Source: Belliella kenyensis
Lineage (GTDB): Bacteria; Bacteroidota; Bacteroidia; Cytophagales; Cyclobacteriaceae
DNA length: 64,000 bases
NCBI RefSeq assembly: GCF_022549675.1
Contig: NZ_JAKZGR010000002.1
Location: 124,001-188,000 of the forward strand
Reading direction: 5' to 3'
The translations under genes and the position numbers were made by a program. Below, piece after piece: positions 38,055-47,044 of this stretch. The notes below the pieces were generated by a model. The model did no database searches and was not told the DNA's origin. It saw only the letters and a list, made by a program, of their open reading frames with translations. Positions within the stretch are counted from its first letter, which is position 1. Each line of letters starts with the position of its first letter.

Positions 38055-40189
38055 GCATGTCAGGAACTACATTAGAAAGGTTCAGTTACGACAATAAGAT
38101 CGTAAAGTATTTCGGTGTTGCTACCATAGCTTGGGGCATCGTCGGGATGTTAGTTGGGGTATTGGCAGCCACACAGCTGTTTTTGCCCGAGGCTAATTTG
38201 GGTAATCCCTACACTACTTTTGGCCGTATCCGGCCTCTGCATACCAATGCAGTCATTTTTGCTTTTGTGGGTAATGCCATATTTGCAGGGGTGTATTATT
38301 CTATGCCAAGATTGCTCAAGACACCCATGTGGAGTAAGGCACTTAGCTGGTTTCACTTCTGGGGCTGGCAATTGATTATTCTCTTGGCCGCAGTCACCTT
38401 ACCGTTGGGTTTGACGACTTCAAAAGAGTATGCAGAATTGGAATGGCCAATTGATATTCTGATTGCAGTAGTTTGGGTTGCTTTCGGAGCAAACATGATA
38501 GGATCATTGATCAAAAGAAGAGAAAAGCATATGTATGTTGCAATCTGGTTTTACCTAGCCTCTTTTGTGACGGTAGCTGTGCTTCATATTTTTAATTCAC
38601 TTGCGCTGCCTGTTTCTTTCTTCAAAAGTTACTCTGCATATGCAGGTGTTCAAGATGCTCTAGTTCAGTGGTGGTATGGACACAATGCAGTTGCATTTTT
38701 TCTAACCACACCTTTCTTGGGTTTGATGTATTATTACTTACCCAAAGCTGCAAATAGACCAGTATATTCATATAAGCTGTCAATAGTGCATTTTTGGTCA
38801 CTCATATTTCTTTACATATGGGCTGGTCCGCATCACTTACTATACACAGCCTTGCCAGAATGGGCGCAGATCCTTGGGGTAGTGTTTTCAATTATGCTAA
38901 TAGCACCCTCTTGGGGAGGTATGGTCAATGGGCTGTTGACATTGAGAGGAGCTTGGGATAAAGTAAGGGTTGATCCTGTGCTGAAGTTTATGGTCGTGGC
39001 AGTCACTGCTTATGGTATGGCGACATTTGAAGGTCCTATGTTGTCACTGAAGAATGTAAATGCTATTGCACATTATACAGATTGGATTGTAGCACACGTG
39101 CATATTGGGGGATTGGGCTGGAACGGTTTCTTTACCTTTGCGATGCTATATTGGTTATGGCCAAAAATGTGGAAGACCAATCTATACTCTACAAAATTAG
39201 CGAATACACATTTTTGGATGGGAACTATCGGAATTCTTTTCTATGCACTTCCTATGTATGTGGCAGCATTGACACAATCACTCATGTGGAAAGAGTTCAC
39301 AGATGCAGGCAGGTTGGCTTACCCTAATTTTCTTGAGACCGTAGTGCAGATAGTACCCATGTATATGCTGAGAGCCTTCGGTGGTTTATTGTACTTATCA
39401 GGGGTTTTTCTGATGGTTTATAACATGGTCAAGACTGCAAGTCAAGGCAAGTTTGTAGCGGAGGAAGCAGATGAAGCACCCGCACTTGAGAATCATGTAG
39501 AGAAGAAGGGGGAATTTTGGCACAGGGCATGGGAACGCAAGCCTGTTTTCTTTACAGTTTTGGCCACAGTTGCTATTTTGATAGGTGGAGCTATTGAGAT
39601 CATTCCTACCATCTTAGTAAAATCTAATGTGCCTACAATATCTAGCGTGCAGCCATATACCCCATTGGAGCTACAAGGTAGAGACTTGTATATTTCTCAT
39701 GGATGTGTAGGTTGTCATTCTCAGATGATTAGGCCATTCAGATCAGAGACGGAGAGGTTTGGTGAGTATTCTAAGGCTGGAGAATTTGTCTATGACCGTC
39801 CATTCTTGTGGGGATCCAAGCGTACAGGTCCAGATTTGCACAGAGTGGGAGGTAAGTATCCTGACAGCTGGCACTACCATCACATGGTAGATCCGAGAAG
39901 TATGTCGCCAGGCTCTTTGATGCCTCCATATCCATGGCTTGAGACGAATATGATGTCTCATGATGATATCCTTGATAAGATCCATACACTGAGAAAGCTG
40001 GGAGTACCGTACCCAGAAGATTATGAGCAGGTGGTGATGAAGGAGCTCTGGGAACAGGCAGAAAGGATTACCGAAAACTTGAAATCCTCTGGAGTGGAAG
40101 TTTTGCCTCAATCAGAAATCGTAGCTCTTATCGCTTATCTACAGCGCTTAGGTACTGATATCAAAAAGACAACTACAAATCAGCCATAA
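38051..40189 (+). CDS. ccoN: cbb3-type cytochrome c oxidase, fused subunits I and II (CcoN-CcoO)
   Basis: A 712-residue fusion typical of Bacteroidota. Residues 1 to about 470 form CcoN, the 12-helix heme-copper subunit: RPLHTNAVIFAF (low-spin heme His), WWYGHNAVAFFLTTPFLG and GPHHLLYT (CuB His residues) and HVHIGGLGWNG (heme ligands). From about residue 495 a membrane helix leads to CcoO, with one c-type heme site GCVGCHSQMIRPF (about 553-565) and WGSKRTGPDLHRVGGKYPDSWHY, which provides the axial Met and interface in CcoO proteins. The complex reduces oxygen at low concentration and pumps protons. Confidence 0.96.
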   Translation: MSMSGTTLERFSYDNKIVKYFGVATIAWGIVGMLVGVLAATQLFLPEANLGNPYTTFGRIRPLHTNAVIFAFVGNAIFAGVYYSMPRLLKTPMWSKALSWFHFWGWQLIILLAAVTLPLGLTTSKEYAELEWPIDILIAVVWVAFGANMIGSLIKRREKHMYVAIWFYLASFVTVAVLHIFNSLALPVSFFKSYSAYAGVQDALVQWWYGHNAVAFFLTTPFLGLMYYYLPKAANRPVYSYKLSIVHFWSLIFLYIWAGPHHLLYTALPEWAQILGVVFSIMLIAPSWGGMVNGLLTLRGAWDKVRVDPVLKFMVVAVTAYGMATFEGPMLSLKNVNAIAHYTDWIVAHVHIGGLGWNGFFTFAMLYWLWPKMWKTNLYSTKLANTHFWMGTIGILFYALPMYVAALTQSLMWKEFTDAGRLAYPNFLETVVQIVPMYMLRAFGGLLYLSGVFLMVYNMVKTASQGKFVAEEADEAPALENHVEKKGEFWHRAWERKPVFFTVLATVAILIGGAIEIIPTILVKSNVPTISSVQPYTPLELQGRDLYISHGCVGCHSQMIRPFRSETERFGEYSKAGEFVYDRPFLWGSKRTGPDLHRVGGKYPDSWHYHHMVDPRSMSPGSLMPPYPWLETNMMSHDDILDKIHTLRKLGVPYPEDYEQVVMKELWEQAERITENLKSSGVEVLPQSEIVALIAYLQRLGTDIKKTTTNQP

Positions 40190-40208
40190 ATCTCAAAAAA
40201 GCTAAGCT

Positions 40209-40400
40209 ATGAAAAAGGACATATTGAGTTCTATTGAGAACATCGAAATCTATCCAGTTATTTCCCTTTTGATCTTTGTGATCTTTTTCGTCGGGATGTT
40301 CATATGGGTAGTGAAAGCAGATCGTCAGTATATCAATCACATGAAAGATTTGCCATTTGATCATGAATCTAAAAATGCCAATGGAAATGAAAAGATTTAA
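40209..40400 (+). CDS. ccoQ: cbb3 oxidase small subunit CcoQ-like
   Basis: A 63-residue protein with one membrane helix (VISLLIFVIFFVGMFIWVV) and a short charged tail. It holds the usual CcoQ position between ccoNO and ccoP, and stabilises the complex in other bacteria. Its end overlaps the beginning of ccoP. Confidence 0.85.
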   Translation: MKKDILSSIENIEIYPVISLLIFVIFFVGMFIWVVKADRQYINHMKDLPFDHESKNANGNEKI

Positions 40401-41334
40401 GAAAGTAATCTTGATGCTAATAGGAGTAATGTTTTCTATTCCTGCTATTGCTCAGACGAGTGAATTGCCATGGGTGATGAAGCTCCAAGAATTGGATGCT
40501 AGTGAATTGACGCTGATGATAATTCTTGCGGTAGTGCTAGGGGTAATCATTCTGTTATTGATCTTGATGATCTACTTGATGTCATTTATGGTCACAGTGT
40601 TACGACAACAGCAAGGGGTCTCTTCTGTACCTGAATCTACTTGGTGGGATTCTTTCAAAAAGAAGTACATCGTCGGAAAGATGAAACCAGTCGGTAGCAA
40701 AGAAGAAAAGGACTTGATGCTAGATCATAGCTATGATGGTATAGTAGAATTGGATAACCACATGCCTCCATGGCTAGCAGGAGTGTTTTATATCACCATT
40801 GCGTTTGCTGTGGCATATTTCACATATTATACTGTTTTAGGAATGGGACAGAATCAGATAGAAGAGTATGAGACTGAACTTGCGATAGCAGCGATCAAGG
40901 CAGAGGAATACAAAGCACTTGCATTGAGTTCTATTGACGAGCATTCTGTAGTTTTCGATTCATCTACACCTGCTATCAATGCTGGAAAATCAATCTATGA
41001 AGCAAATTGTGCAGCGTGCCATGCTGCGGATGGTGGAGGAGGGGTAGGTCCTAATCTTACAGACGAATACTGGCTTCATGGAGGAAATATAGCTGATATT
41101 TTCAAAGTTATAAAATATGGCGTTGTAGAGAAAGGTATGATTCCCTGGCAGGATCAATTGAGCCCAGAGCAGATTCAGCAAGTTTCGAGCTATATTCTCA
41201 CCCTTCAAGGAACTACTCCAGCCAATCCGAAAGAACCTCAAGGTGAAATGTTCGAGCCAGCTATTGAAGAGCCATTAGATGCTTTGACTGAGGATGAATT
41301 AGAATTGGTGCCCACAGAGGAGGAAGAAAATTAG
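40381..41334 (+). CDS. ccoP: cbb3 oxidase subunit III (CcoP), monoheme form
   Basis: A membrane-anchored cytochrome c that feeds electrons into the oxidase. I place the start at 40381 (MEMKRFKK...). ATGs at 40387 and 40357 are also possible, but 40357 would overlap ccoQ by 44 bp. Order: a hydrophobic segment ending near AIAQ that may be a signal or first helix, a helix near 45-70, the FixP N-domain (DGIVELDNHMPPWL), another helix, then a cytochrome c domain with CAACHAADGGGG and axial Met in KGMIPWQDQL. Only one CxxCH is present; proteobacterial CcoP has two. The tail is acidic (ALTEDELELVPTEEEEN). Confidence 0.93.
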   Translation: MEMKRFKKVILMLIGVMFSIPAIAQTSELPWVMKLQELDASELTLMIILAVVLGVIILLLILMIYLMSFMVTVLRQQQGVSSVPESTWWDSFKKKYIVGKMKPVGSKEEKDLMLDHSYDGIVELDNHMPPWLAGVFYITIAFAVAYFTYYTVLGMGQNQIEEYETELAIAAIKAEEYKALALSSIDEHSVVFDSSTPAINAGKSIYEANCAACHAADGGGGVGPNLTDEYWLHGGNIADIFKVIKYGVVEKGMIPWQDQLSPEQIQQVSSYILTLQGTTPANPKEPQGEMFEPAIEEPLDALTEDELELVPTEEEEN

Positions 41335-41346
41335 AATTACAATAAG

Positions 41347-42768
41347 ATGAGTAGTAAAAAAGGGGCTTTTGACCCAGACAGCTTTAGGGATTCTCTAGGG
41401 ACAGTTCAGGAGGACGGTAAAAGAAACTGGATTTACCCGAAGAAGGTTTCTGGGAAATTTTACCGTTGGAGAACCTACCTGTCTTGGGTTTTGCTGGCAA
41501 TTTTATTTGCTGGTCCATTCATCCAAATCGGAGGAAGGCCCTATATGCTATTTAATATTTTCGAGAGAAAATTCATCATCTTCGGGTCAGCATTTTGGCC
41601 ACAGGATACTCATTTGCTGATCTTTCTTCTATTGATTTTCTTTGTATTCATCATTCTATTTACTGCTGTTTTTGGACGGGTCTTCTGCGGTTGGGCCTGT
41701 CCACAAACGCTCTTTATGGAGATGGTTTTTAGAAAAATCGAATATTGGATCGAAGGTGATGCAAATCAGCAGCGTAAACTCAATGCAATGCCTTGGAATT
41801 CAGAGAAAATCTGGAAAAAAAGTTCTAAGATGGCGATTTTTACTTTCATTTCTCTATTGATCTCCCATACGGTCATGGCTTATTTGATAGGAGTGGATCA
41901 GGTGAAAGAAATCATAAGCCAACCGCCTTCAGCACATTTGTCAGGATTTATTGGGCTGATGGCATTTACGGGAGTGTTTTTATTAGTCTTCTCATGGTTT
42001 AGAGAGCAAGCTTGCATAGTAGTCTGTCCTTATGGTAGACTTCAGGGTGTATTGCTCGATGCGAATTCCATCAATGTGACTTATGATCATATCAGAGGTG
42101 AACCAAGAGGGATGATCAGGAGAGGTAAATTAGAAGAAACACCAAAAAAAGGTGATTGCATAGATTGTAGTCTTTGCGTCCAAGTTTGCCCCACGGGAAT
42201 TGATATCAGAAACGGCGTACAGATGGAATGCGTAAACTGTACCGCTTGCATCGATGTCTGTGATGAGGTAATGATCAAAGTGGATAGGCCAAAGGGGCTG
42301 ATTCGATATGCTTCGGATAATAGTGTGTTGAATCAAACGCAAAGATTATTCACAACAAGAGTAAAGATTTATTCTGTCCTTTTGATGATTCTATTGGGAG
42401 CTTTTGTCACATTAATTGCGACTAGAGATGATTTGGGAGCGACAATTACAAGGTTCAGGGGAATGACTTATCAGACAAGAGATACAGGTGAGATTAGCAA
42501 TTTATATGAAGTTTCGATTATCAACAAAACATTCGCTACCCAGCACATTGAGTTGAAAGCCGAGGATCCTTCATATCAAGTAGAAGTGGTGGGAAGTCAT
42601 GATTGGACTTTGGAAGGGCAATCTAAGTTTGACGGAAGATTCTTTCTTGTCAAAAATTCAAAAGATATACTAGTAAACCAAGATAATGTGGTGCTACTAC
42701 TACTTCAAAATGGAGAAGTTATTGACAAGATTAAGACAAGTTTTGTAGGGCCGATTTTAAAAGAATAA
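41347..42768 (+). CDS. ccoG: Cytochrome c oxidase accessory protein CcoG (FixG)
   Basis: A 473-residue membrane protein involved in copper handling during cbb3 assembly. It has several membrane helices, the FCGWACPQTLFMEMVFRKIE motif (about 118-137), ACIVVCPYGRLQG (about 222-234) and two [4Fe-4S] clusters in CIDCSLCVQVCPTGIDIRNG and CVNCTACIDVCD (about 272-307). A C-terminal Ig-like domain (about 360-473) is periplasmic. Length is normal. It lies 12 bp after ccoP and 22 bp before fixH. Confidence 0.96.
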   Translation: MSSKKGAFDPDSFRDSLGTVQEDGKRNWIYPKKVSGKFYRWRTYLSWVLLAILFAGPFIQIGGRPYMLFNIFERKFIIFGSAFWPQDTHLLIFLLLIFFVFIILFTAVFGRVFCGWACPQTLFMEMVFRKIEYWIEGDANQQRKLNAMPWNSEKIWKKSSKMAIFTFISLLISHTVMAYLIGVDQVKEIISQPPSAHLSGFIGLMAFTGVFLLVFSWFREQACIVVCPYGRLQGVLLDANSINVTYDHIRGEPRGMIRRGKLEETPKKGDCIDCSLCVQVCPTGIDIRNGVQMECVNCTACIDVCDEVMIKVDRPKGLIRYASDNSVLNQTQRLFTTRVKIYSVLLMILLGAFVTLIATRDDLGATITRFRGMTYQTRDTGEISNLYEVSIINKTFATQHIELKAEDPSYQVEVVGSHDWTLEGQSKFDGRFFLVKNSKDILVNQDNVVLLLLQNGEVIDKIKTSFVGPILKE

Positions 42769-42790
42769 ATAGCTGATAAAGGTAAAAAAT

Positions 42791-43216
42791 ATGGACTGGG
42801 GAAAAGGAATAGTTATCGTGATTGCTGTATTTGTAATGTTTATGGCAGGACTAGTTACCATATGTGTAAAACAGGATGATATACATTTGGTTACGCAAAA
42901 TTATTACGAAGAAGAAATCAAGTATCAAGATCAAATTGATAAAATTGTCAATGCAAACTCATTGGACTATGAAGTATTGACTTACAACACACAGGTCAAA
43001 AAAGTGATAATGAACTTACCTTTAGGGTCAAAGGGAACATTACATCTTTTTAGACCATCAGATGCTCGGTTGGATAAGAAGATTGATTTTCAAATGTTAA
43101 ATAAAGATGAAAACACCATAGATGTTTCTTCATTGAAATCAGGCTATTGGAAGGTGAAATTGACTTGGGAAGAGAATGGAGTAGCGTATTATGAAGAGAA
43201 AAAAATCACCATCTAA
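42791..43216 (+). CDS. fixH: FixH family protein
   Basis: A 141-residue protein with one N-terminal helix (GIVIVIAVFVMFMAGLVTICV) and a periplasmic beta-rich domain. It shows the family features QNYYEEEIKYQDQIDK, LHLFRPSDARLDKKIDF and SGYWKVKLTWEENGVAYYEEK. FixH (CcoH) is required for assembly of cbb3 oxidase. Its stop is directly followed by the ATG of the next gene without any gap. Confidence 0.92.
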   Translation: MDWGKGIVIVIAVFVMFMAGLVTICVKQDDIHLVTQNYYEEEIKYQDQIDKIVNANSLDYEVLTYNTQVKKVIMNLPLGSKGTLHLFRPSDARLDKKIDFQMLNKDENTIDVSSLKSGYWKVKLTWEENGVAYYEEKKITI

Positions 43217-43921
43217 ATGATTTGGACTGCACTTATATTAGGGTTTTTGGGTTCTTTCCATTGTCTAGGGATGTGTGGACCTATTGCTTTGGTGGTTTCT
43301 GCCAAGGATAATAATCCTTTTCTCCGAAACAAAATCATCTATAATCTTGGAAGGACAATCACTTATTCTTTATTGGGTGTAGTCATCGGAATGATAGGAT
43401 TTTCATTGGCTTTGGCAGGAATACAGCAATGGGTTTCTATCATAATGGGGGGTGTTATTTTGTTAATGTCATTTTTTTACAAACGTTCTGAGCGGATTAT
43501 TGCACAATCTGGATTGTTTGGAGCAGTTTATAAGCTGAAATCTTCCTTGGGATATTTCTTAAAAAAAGGTGGAAGCCCAGCCTTTTTTGCATCGGGCTTG
43601 TTAAATGGATTATTACCTTGTGGGATGGTATACATCGCCTTGATTGCATCATTAGCTTTGCAAAGTCCAATTTTAGGTGCTGTTTACATGTTTTTCTTTG
43701 GCATAGGGACTGTTCCTATGCTGATTGGTGTGATGGTTTCTGGAAAAATCCTTTCCCTGAAAATTCGGAAAAAACTTACTGCTGCTTTACCATACTTCGC
43801 AATGTTTATAGGTGTCTTGTTTATTGTTAGAGGCTTGGGCTTGGGAATTCACTATGTAAGTCCAAAGCTGCAAGTATTTGATTATGGCAGTGAGCAGGTA
43901 GAGGTTACGATGTGTAGATAA
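43217..43921 (+). CDS. Sulfite exporter TauE/SafE family membrane protein of the cbb3 cluster
   Basis: A 234-residue protein with about six helices. The N-terminal GSFHCLGMCGPIALVV carries His-Cys-x-x-Met-Cys, a metal-binding-like motif seen in the TauE/SafE (DsbD/UreH-like) members that end cbb3 clusters in Bacteroidota. A second signature, ASGLLNGLLPCGMVYIALI, has the repeat-related Leu-Pro-Cys. Its position after fixH suggests a part in copper or thiol handling in oxidase assembly. Sulfite transport is unlikely. Confidence 0.85.
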   Translation: MIWTALILGFLGSFHCLGMCGPIALVVSAKDNNPFLRNKIIYNLGRTITYSLLGVVIGMIGFSLALAGIQQWVSIIMGGVILLMSFFYKRSERIIAQSGLFGAVYKLKSSLGYFLKKGGSPAFFASGLLNGLLPCGMVYIALIASLALQSPILGAVYMFFFGIGTVPMLIGVMVSGKILSLKIRKKLTAALPYFAMFIGVLFIVRGLGLGIHYVSPKLQVFDYGSEQVEVTMCR

Positions 43922-43927
43922 ACAGGA

Positions 43928-43955
43928 CAGTTTCACCTTTTGAAAGGTGAAACTG
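43928..43955. terminator. Strong hairpin between convergent genes
   Basis: Perfect 13-bp stem CAGTTTCACCTTT / AAAGGTGAAACTG with a 2-nt TG loop, directly after the cbb3 operon and before the end of hemN. It has no clear U-run on either strand, so it may be a weak terminator or an RNA 3'-end stabiliser. Confidence 0.6.
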
Positions 43956-43985
43956 GGGAAAAAATAATATAAAATCAATTTTAAA

Positions 43986-45344
43986 TCAGATCACTTTACT
44001 AAAACCAAAAAGCTTCTCTTCATTTTCTTGCATTCTTTCGTCGAATATACTGCAAATGTTCCGAATAAATGGTTGTCCTTTAGCTAATACTTTGAGACCA
44101 TTTGAATTGTACTTGATCAGTCCTTCATTTTGAAAGGTATTGAGTTTTGTTAGGTTAATTTTATTGACTTGTTGAAGAAATGACTTGCTCCAGGATACAC
44201 TTTGGTTGCAAATCAGAGAGAGGATCATTTCTCTGTTTTGAATATCTTTGTAGGACATCATGTGACTTTTTGAAGCGGTGAGTAGATGATTGTCAATTTG
44301 ATCTTGGTAGATTTTTATATCCTTTGCATTCTGCTTATATGCGTAGTGAATGTCTGATATTGCACTATTCCCAAGGCCGATGAGTATCTTGGAAGGTGAG
44401 GTGGTGTACCCCATGAAATTACGATGCAAAGTTTTGTTAGTTTTTGCTATAGAAAGTGGATCATTTGGCTTAGCAAAATGATCCATTCCTATTTCCATAT
44501 ATCCCATGGAAGACAGTATCTCCCTACCTCTTTCATAGAGAGCTCTTTTTTCAGCTTCATGGGGGAGGTGTGATTCATAAGATTTCTGTGCTGGAAATAC
44601 AGTCGGTAAATGTGCGTAACTATAAAAAGCTATTCGATCAGGGCTTAACTTTTTAACTTTTTCTAAAGTATCAGAAATCGTGGACAAAGTTTGGAAAGGC
44701 AAACCATAAATCAAATCGAAGTTTACAGATTCGTATCCGATTTGTTTGGCATTTTCAGTAGCTTCTTTGACTCTTTCAAACGGCTGAATTCTATGTATTG
44801 CTTTTTGCACTTCCAAATTGAAATCTTGGATACCATAACTTACTCTCTTAAACCCCAATTTATACAAGGTCTTTAGATGATCTATGGTGGTGTTGTTGGG
44901 GTGTCCTTCGAAGCTTAGCTCAGCATTTTCTGATAGTTCTGCTTGTCCTAAGATGTGTTCCAAAATACTTTTTAAAGTTTCTGGAGAAAAAAATGTAGGA
45001 GTTCCACCACCCAGGTGTATGGTAGCTATTCTGGGGCTTCGACCAAAGATCTTCATATACATGTCCCATTCCTTCATAAGCGAATTTTTATAAGGAGATT
45101 CGACAGCATGATTTTTTGTGATTCGCTTATTGCAACCACAATATGTACAAAGGCTTTCACAGTATGGAAGGTGAATATACAGCGAAATACCCTCTTTGAG
45201 TCCAAAATCTTGATATGCTTTTTTTACCAAAATTGCCCAATTCCCTTCTTTTAGGTCATTTTGCCAAAGCGGGACAGTGGGGTATGAGGTATACCTTGGA
45301 GCAGGTACATTATACTTTTTGATAAGTGCTTCTTGTGTTTGCAT
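43986..45344 (-). CDS. hemN: Oxygen-independent coproporphyrinogen III oxidase
   Basis: A 452-residue radical-SAM enzyme of heme synthesis that converts coproporphyrinogen III to protoporphyrinogen IX without oxygen. The iron-sulfur site is YIHLPYCESLCTYCGC (CxxxCxxC, about 54-69), with the additional Cys of true HemN. Further motifs are HLGGGTPTF (about 108-116), RVSYGIQDFN and FDLIYGLPFQT. Full length and the N-terminal YNVPAPRYTSYPT fit genuine HemN better than the HemW heme chaperone. It converges on the cbb3 operon and has a matching Crp/Fnr-type promoter, so heme supply and oxidase are likely co-regulated. Confidence 0.95.
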   Translation of the reverse strand: MQTQEALIKKYNVPAPRYTSYPTVPLWQNDLKEGNWAILVKKAYQDFGLKEGISLYIHLPYCESLCTYCGCNKRITKNHAVESPYKNSLMKEWDMYMKIFGRSPRIATIHLGGGTPTFFSPETLKSILEHILGQAELSENAELSFEGHPNNTTIDHLKTLYKLGFKRVSYGIQDFNLEVQKAIHRIQPFERVKEATENAKQIGYESVNFDLIYGLPFQTLSTISDTLEKVKKLSPDRIAFYSYAHLPTVFPAQKSYESHLPHEAEKRALYERGREILSSMGYMEIGMDHFAKPNDPLSIAKTNKTLHRNFMGYTTSPSKILIGLGNSAISDIHYAYKQNAKDIKIYQDQIDNHLLTASKSHMMSYKDIQNREMILSLICNQSVSWSKSFLQQVNKINLTKLNTFQNEGLIKYNSNGLKVLAKGQPFIRNICSIFDERMQENEEKLFGFSKVI

Positions 45345-45372
45345 ATGTCTTAAGATCTCTGATTAGAAGAGA

Positions 45373-45440
45373 CAAAAATGCATGCTAAAGGATAAGAAAA
45401 AGATGATTAAAAAAGGTCAATTATATGATAAAAGTCATAT
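45373..45440 (-). promoter_or_regulatory. Crp/Fnr-type site and -7 element driving hemN
   Basis: ATATGATAAAAGTCATAT (45423-45440) has perfect 6-bp arms (ATATGA-N6-TCATAT) and matches the Fnr core TGAT-N4-ATCA at seven of eight positions. On the minus strand CATTTTTG (45380-45373) is a one-mismatch -7 element, with no -33 match. Centre to last G is 58.5 bp, identical to the cbb3 operon promoter. The palindrome touches the stop codon of the neighbouring CBS gene. Confidence 0.6.
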
Positions 45441-46897
45441 TAAAAAATATTTCTGGTAAATTCCACTTTGATTTTGAGTTGGAATTCTTTGATTACCTTG
45501 AATATTTCTACCAAAGTGACTAATTGGACCTTAGTAAGTTCATTGATACTGACATAATTTTCAGGATTTTTCTCTTGATCCATAATGCTTAGAGCTTGCT
45601 TTTCAAGCCTGAGAGACATCAGGTAATAATAAGCATGGCTAAGTTCTTGTGCTTCTTTGTCAGTGAACACACCGGCATGATTAAGTGCCGTGATTCTTCT
45701 ACCCGTATTCGTTTCAAAAATTCTATTTTTTAATGCAAAAATTCTAGCAAGGTCTACAATCGGACTCATGGTTTTTTTGATGTCAAAGTATTTTTCTCCC
45801 TCTATTTTGAAAGTTCGTATGTTTTTGAGAAATGTAAGTGGTGGCTCAAATTGCAATGAATTGTTGCCCATATTCATAAAAAACCTTTCAGTTGGATTTT
45901 GTAATTGAGTATCCATGAATGTTTTGAGCTCTTCGAGTAAAGAGAATTCACCATAAATGGCCCGGCAATCAAAGAAAGTGGAGTATTTCATGGCAGTCTC
46001 TTGAGAGGGTTCCTGAATCCAGCTCTCATAGTTTCTTTTCCAATGAGAAAGGGAGTGAGTCCATTTAGGATTTTTGGCCATGAGACCTCCCTGACAAAAG
46101 CTAAATCCAATTCTATCAAGATCAGTAGAAACTCTTTCCGCAAAATCAAGGAAATAGGTACGAACTAGTTCACGCTGCTCATTGGCCTTGTCTTCATAGA
46201 TGATAGCATTATCTTGGTCAGTTTTTAAGGTTTGTTCTCCTCTTCCTTCACTTCCTAACACAAAGAATACGAATTTGGCTGGAGGCATGCCGATTTCTCT
46301 TATTGTATTCTCAATCACCCTAAGGGCTATAGTGTCAGATACAGTTGTGATGATTTGATTGATGATTTCAGCTTTGAGCCCATTGGTAACTAGTTGATGA
46401 ATGATTTTTGGAACTTGATTCCACTTTTCTTTAAGCTCATCTACATCTAGCGCTTGCTTTACAGATTGTATAAAAATAAAAGGTCCTTGAGATTGTTCTG
46501 TTAGTATTTTGTTTCTACTGATCCATCCTACATACTGATCCATGTTTTTTACTAATAAGTACCTCGTTTTTGTTTGAAACATCAAAAGCAAGGCCTCATA
46601 TAGAAAAGCTGATTCAGAAATAGCCACAATACCCCTATCCATTACTTCGACGATAGCTGTGGTGGGATCGAGTTTGGTTGCTATTACTTTATCACGTAAA
46701 GTAATATCCGTCACGAAACCCATAATGTCTTGATCGTCATTACCAATAAAAAGACAGGAGATTTTTTCTTTAGCCATGATCTGCGCTGCTTCGAATATAG
46801 GCGTATGTGAAGGACATTTCCGTAGATTCCTATGATGCAAGTCTCCAACTTTTTTGGAGTAAAATTTGTCTGCTTGAATATCTGTGGGCCGAATCAT
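45440..46897 (-). CDS. CBS-domain and DUF294 nucleotidyltransferase-like signalling protein
   Basis: A 485-residue cytosolic protein. Two CBS domains occupy about residues 17-140 (CPSHTPIFEAAQIMAKEKISCLFI; GIVAISESAFLYEALLLMF). The DUF294 domain (about 165-310) keeps a nucleotidyltransferase centre in LGSEGRGEQTLKTDQDNAI (Gly-Ser and DxD), like the GlnD/PII-uridylyltransferase fold. The DUF294 C-domain follows (about 330-475). Related proteins often have an N-terminal cyclic-nucleotide-binding domain, absent here. CBS pairs bind adenine nucleotides, so energy-linked signalling is likely, but the target is unknown. It lies upstream of hemN on the same strand. Confidence 0.85.
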   Translation of the reverse strand: MIRPTDIQADKFYSKKVGDLHHRNLRKCPSHTPIFEAAQIMAKEKISCLFIGNDDQDIMGFVTDITLRDKVIATKLDPTTAIVEVMDRGIVAISESAFLYEALLLMFQTKTRYLLVKNMDQYVGWISRNKILTEQSQGPFIFIQSVKQALDVDELKEKWNQVPKIIHQLVTNGLKAEIINQIITTVSDTIALRVIENTIREIGMPPAKFVFFVLGSEGRGEQTLKTDQDNAIIYEDKANEQRELVRTYFLDFAERVSTDLDRIGFSFCQGGLMAKNPKWTHSLSHWKRNYESWIQEPSQETAMKYSTFFDCRAIYGEFSLLEELKTFMDTQLQNPTERFFMNMGNNSLQFEPPLTFLKNIRTFKIEGEKYFDIKKTMSPIVDLARIFALKNRIFETNTGRRITALNHAGVFTDKEAQELSHAYYYLMSLRLEKQALSIMDQEKNPENYVSINELTKVQLVTLVEIFKVIKEFQLKIKVEFTRNIF

Positions 46898-46987
46898 CTT
46901 AAAATTAAATACAATGATGAAAATAGAGAAAAAAAATATAATTGACTAATTTGCTGTAAGCAATATGCTCAAGAAGTGTATAAAATA

Positions 46988-47023
46988 AAAATGGGATAAT
47001 GAATCAATTCATTATCCCATTTT
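46988..47023 (-). terminator. Intrinsic terminator of the cold shock gene
   Basis: Perfect 16-bp stem (46988-47003 with 47008-47023), key core GGGATAATGAA, 4-nt loop. On the minus strand it is followed by TTATTTTA. Confidence 0.85.
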
Positions 47024-47044
47024 AGGCCTGATTTTAACAAGATG

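Noticed and set aside
43217-43921. TauE/SafE-like protein as a sulfite exporter
   Set aside because: Its cluster position after fixH and the HCxxMC motif point to cbb3 assembly.
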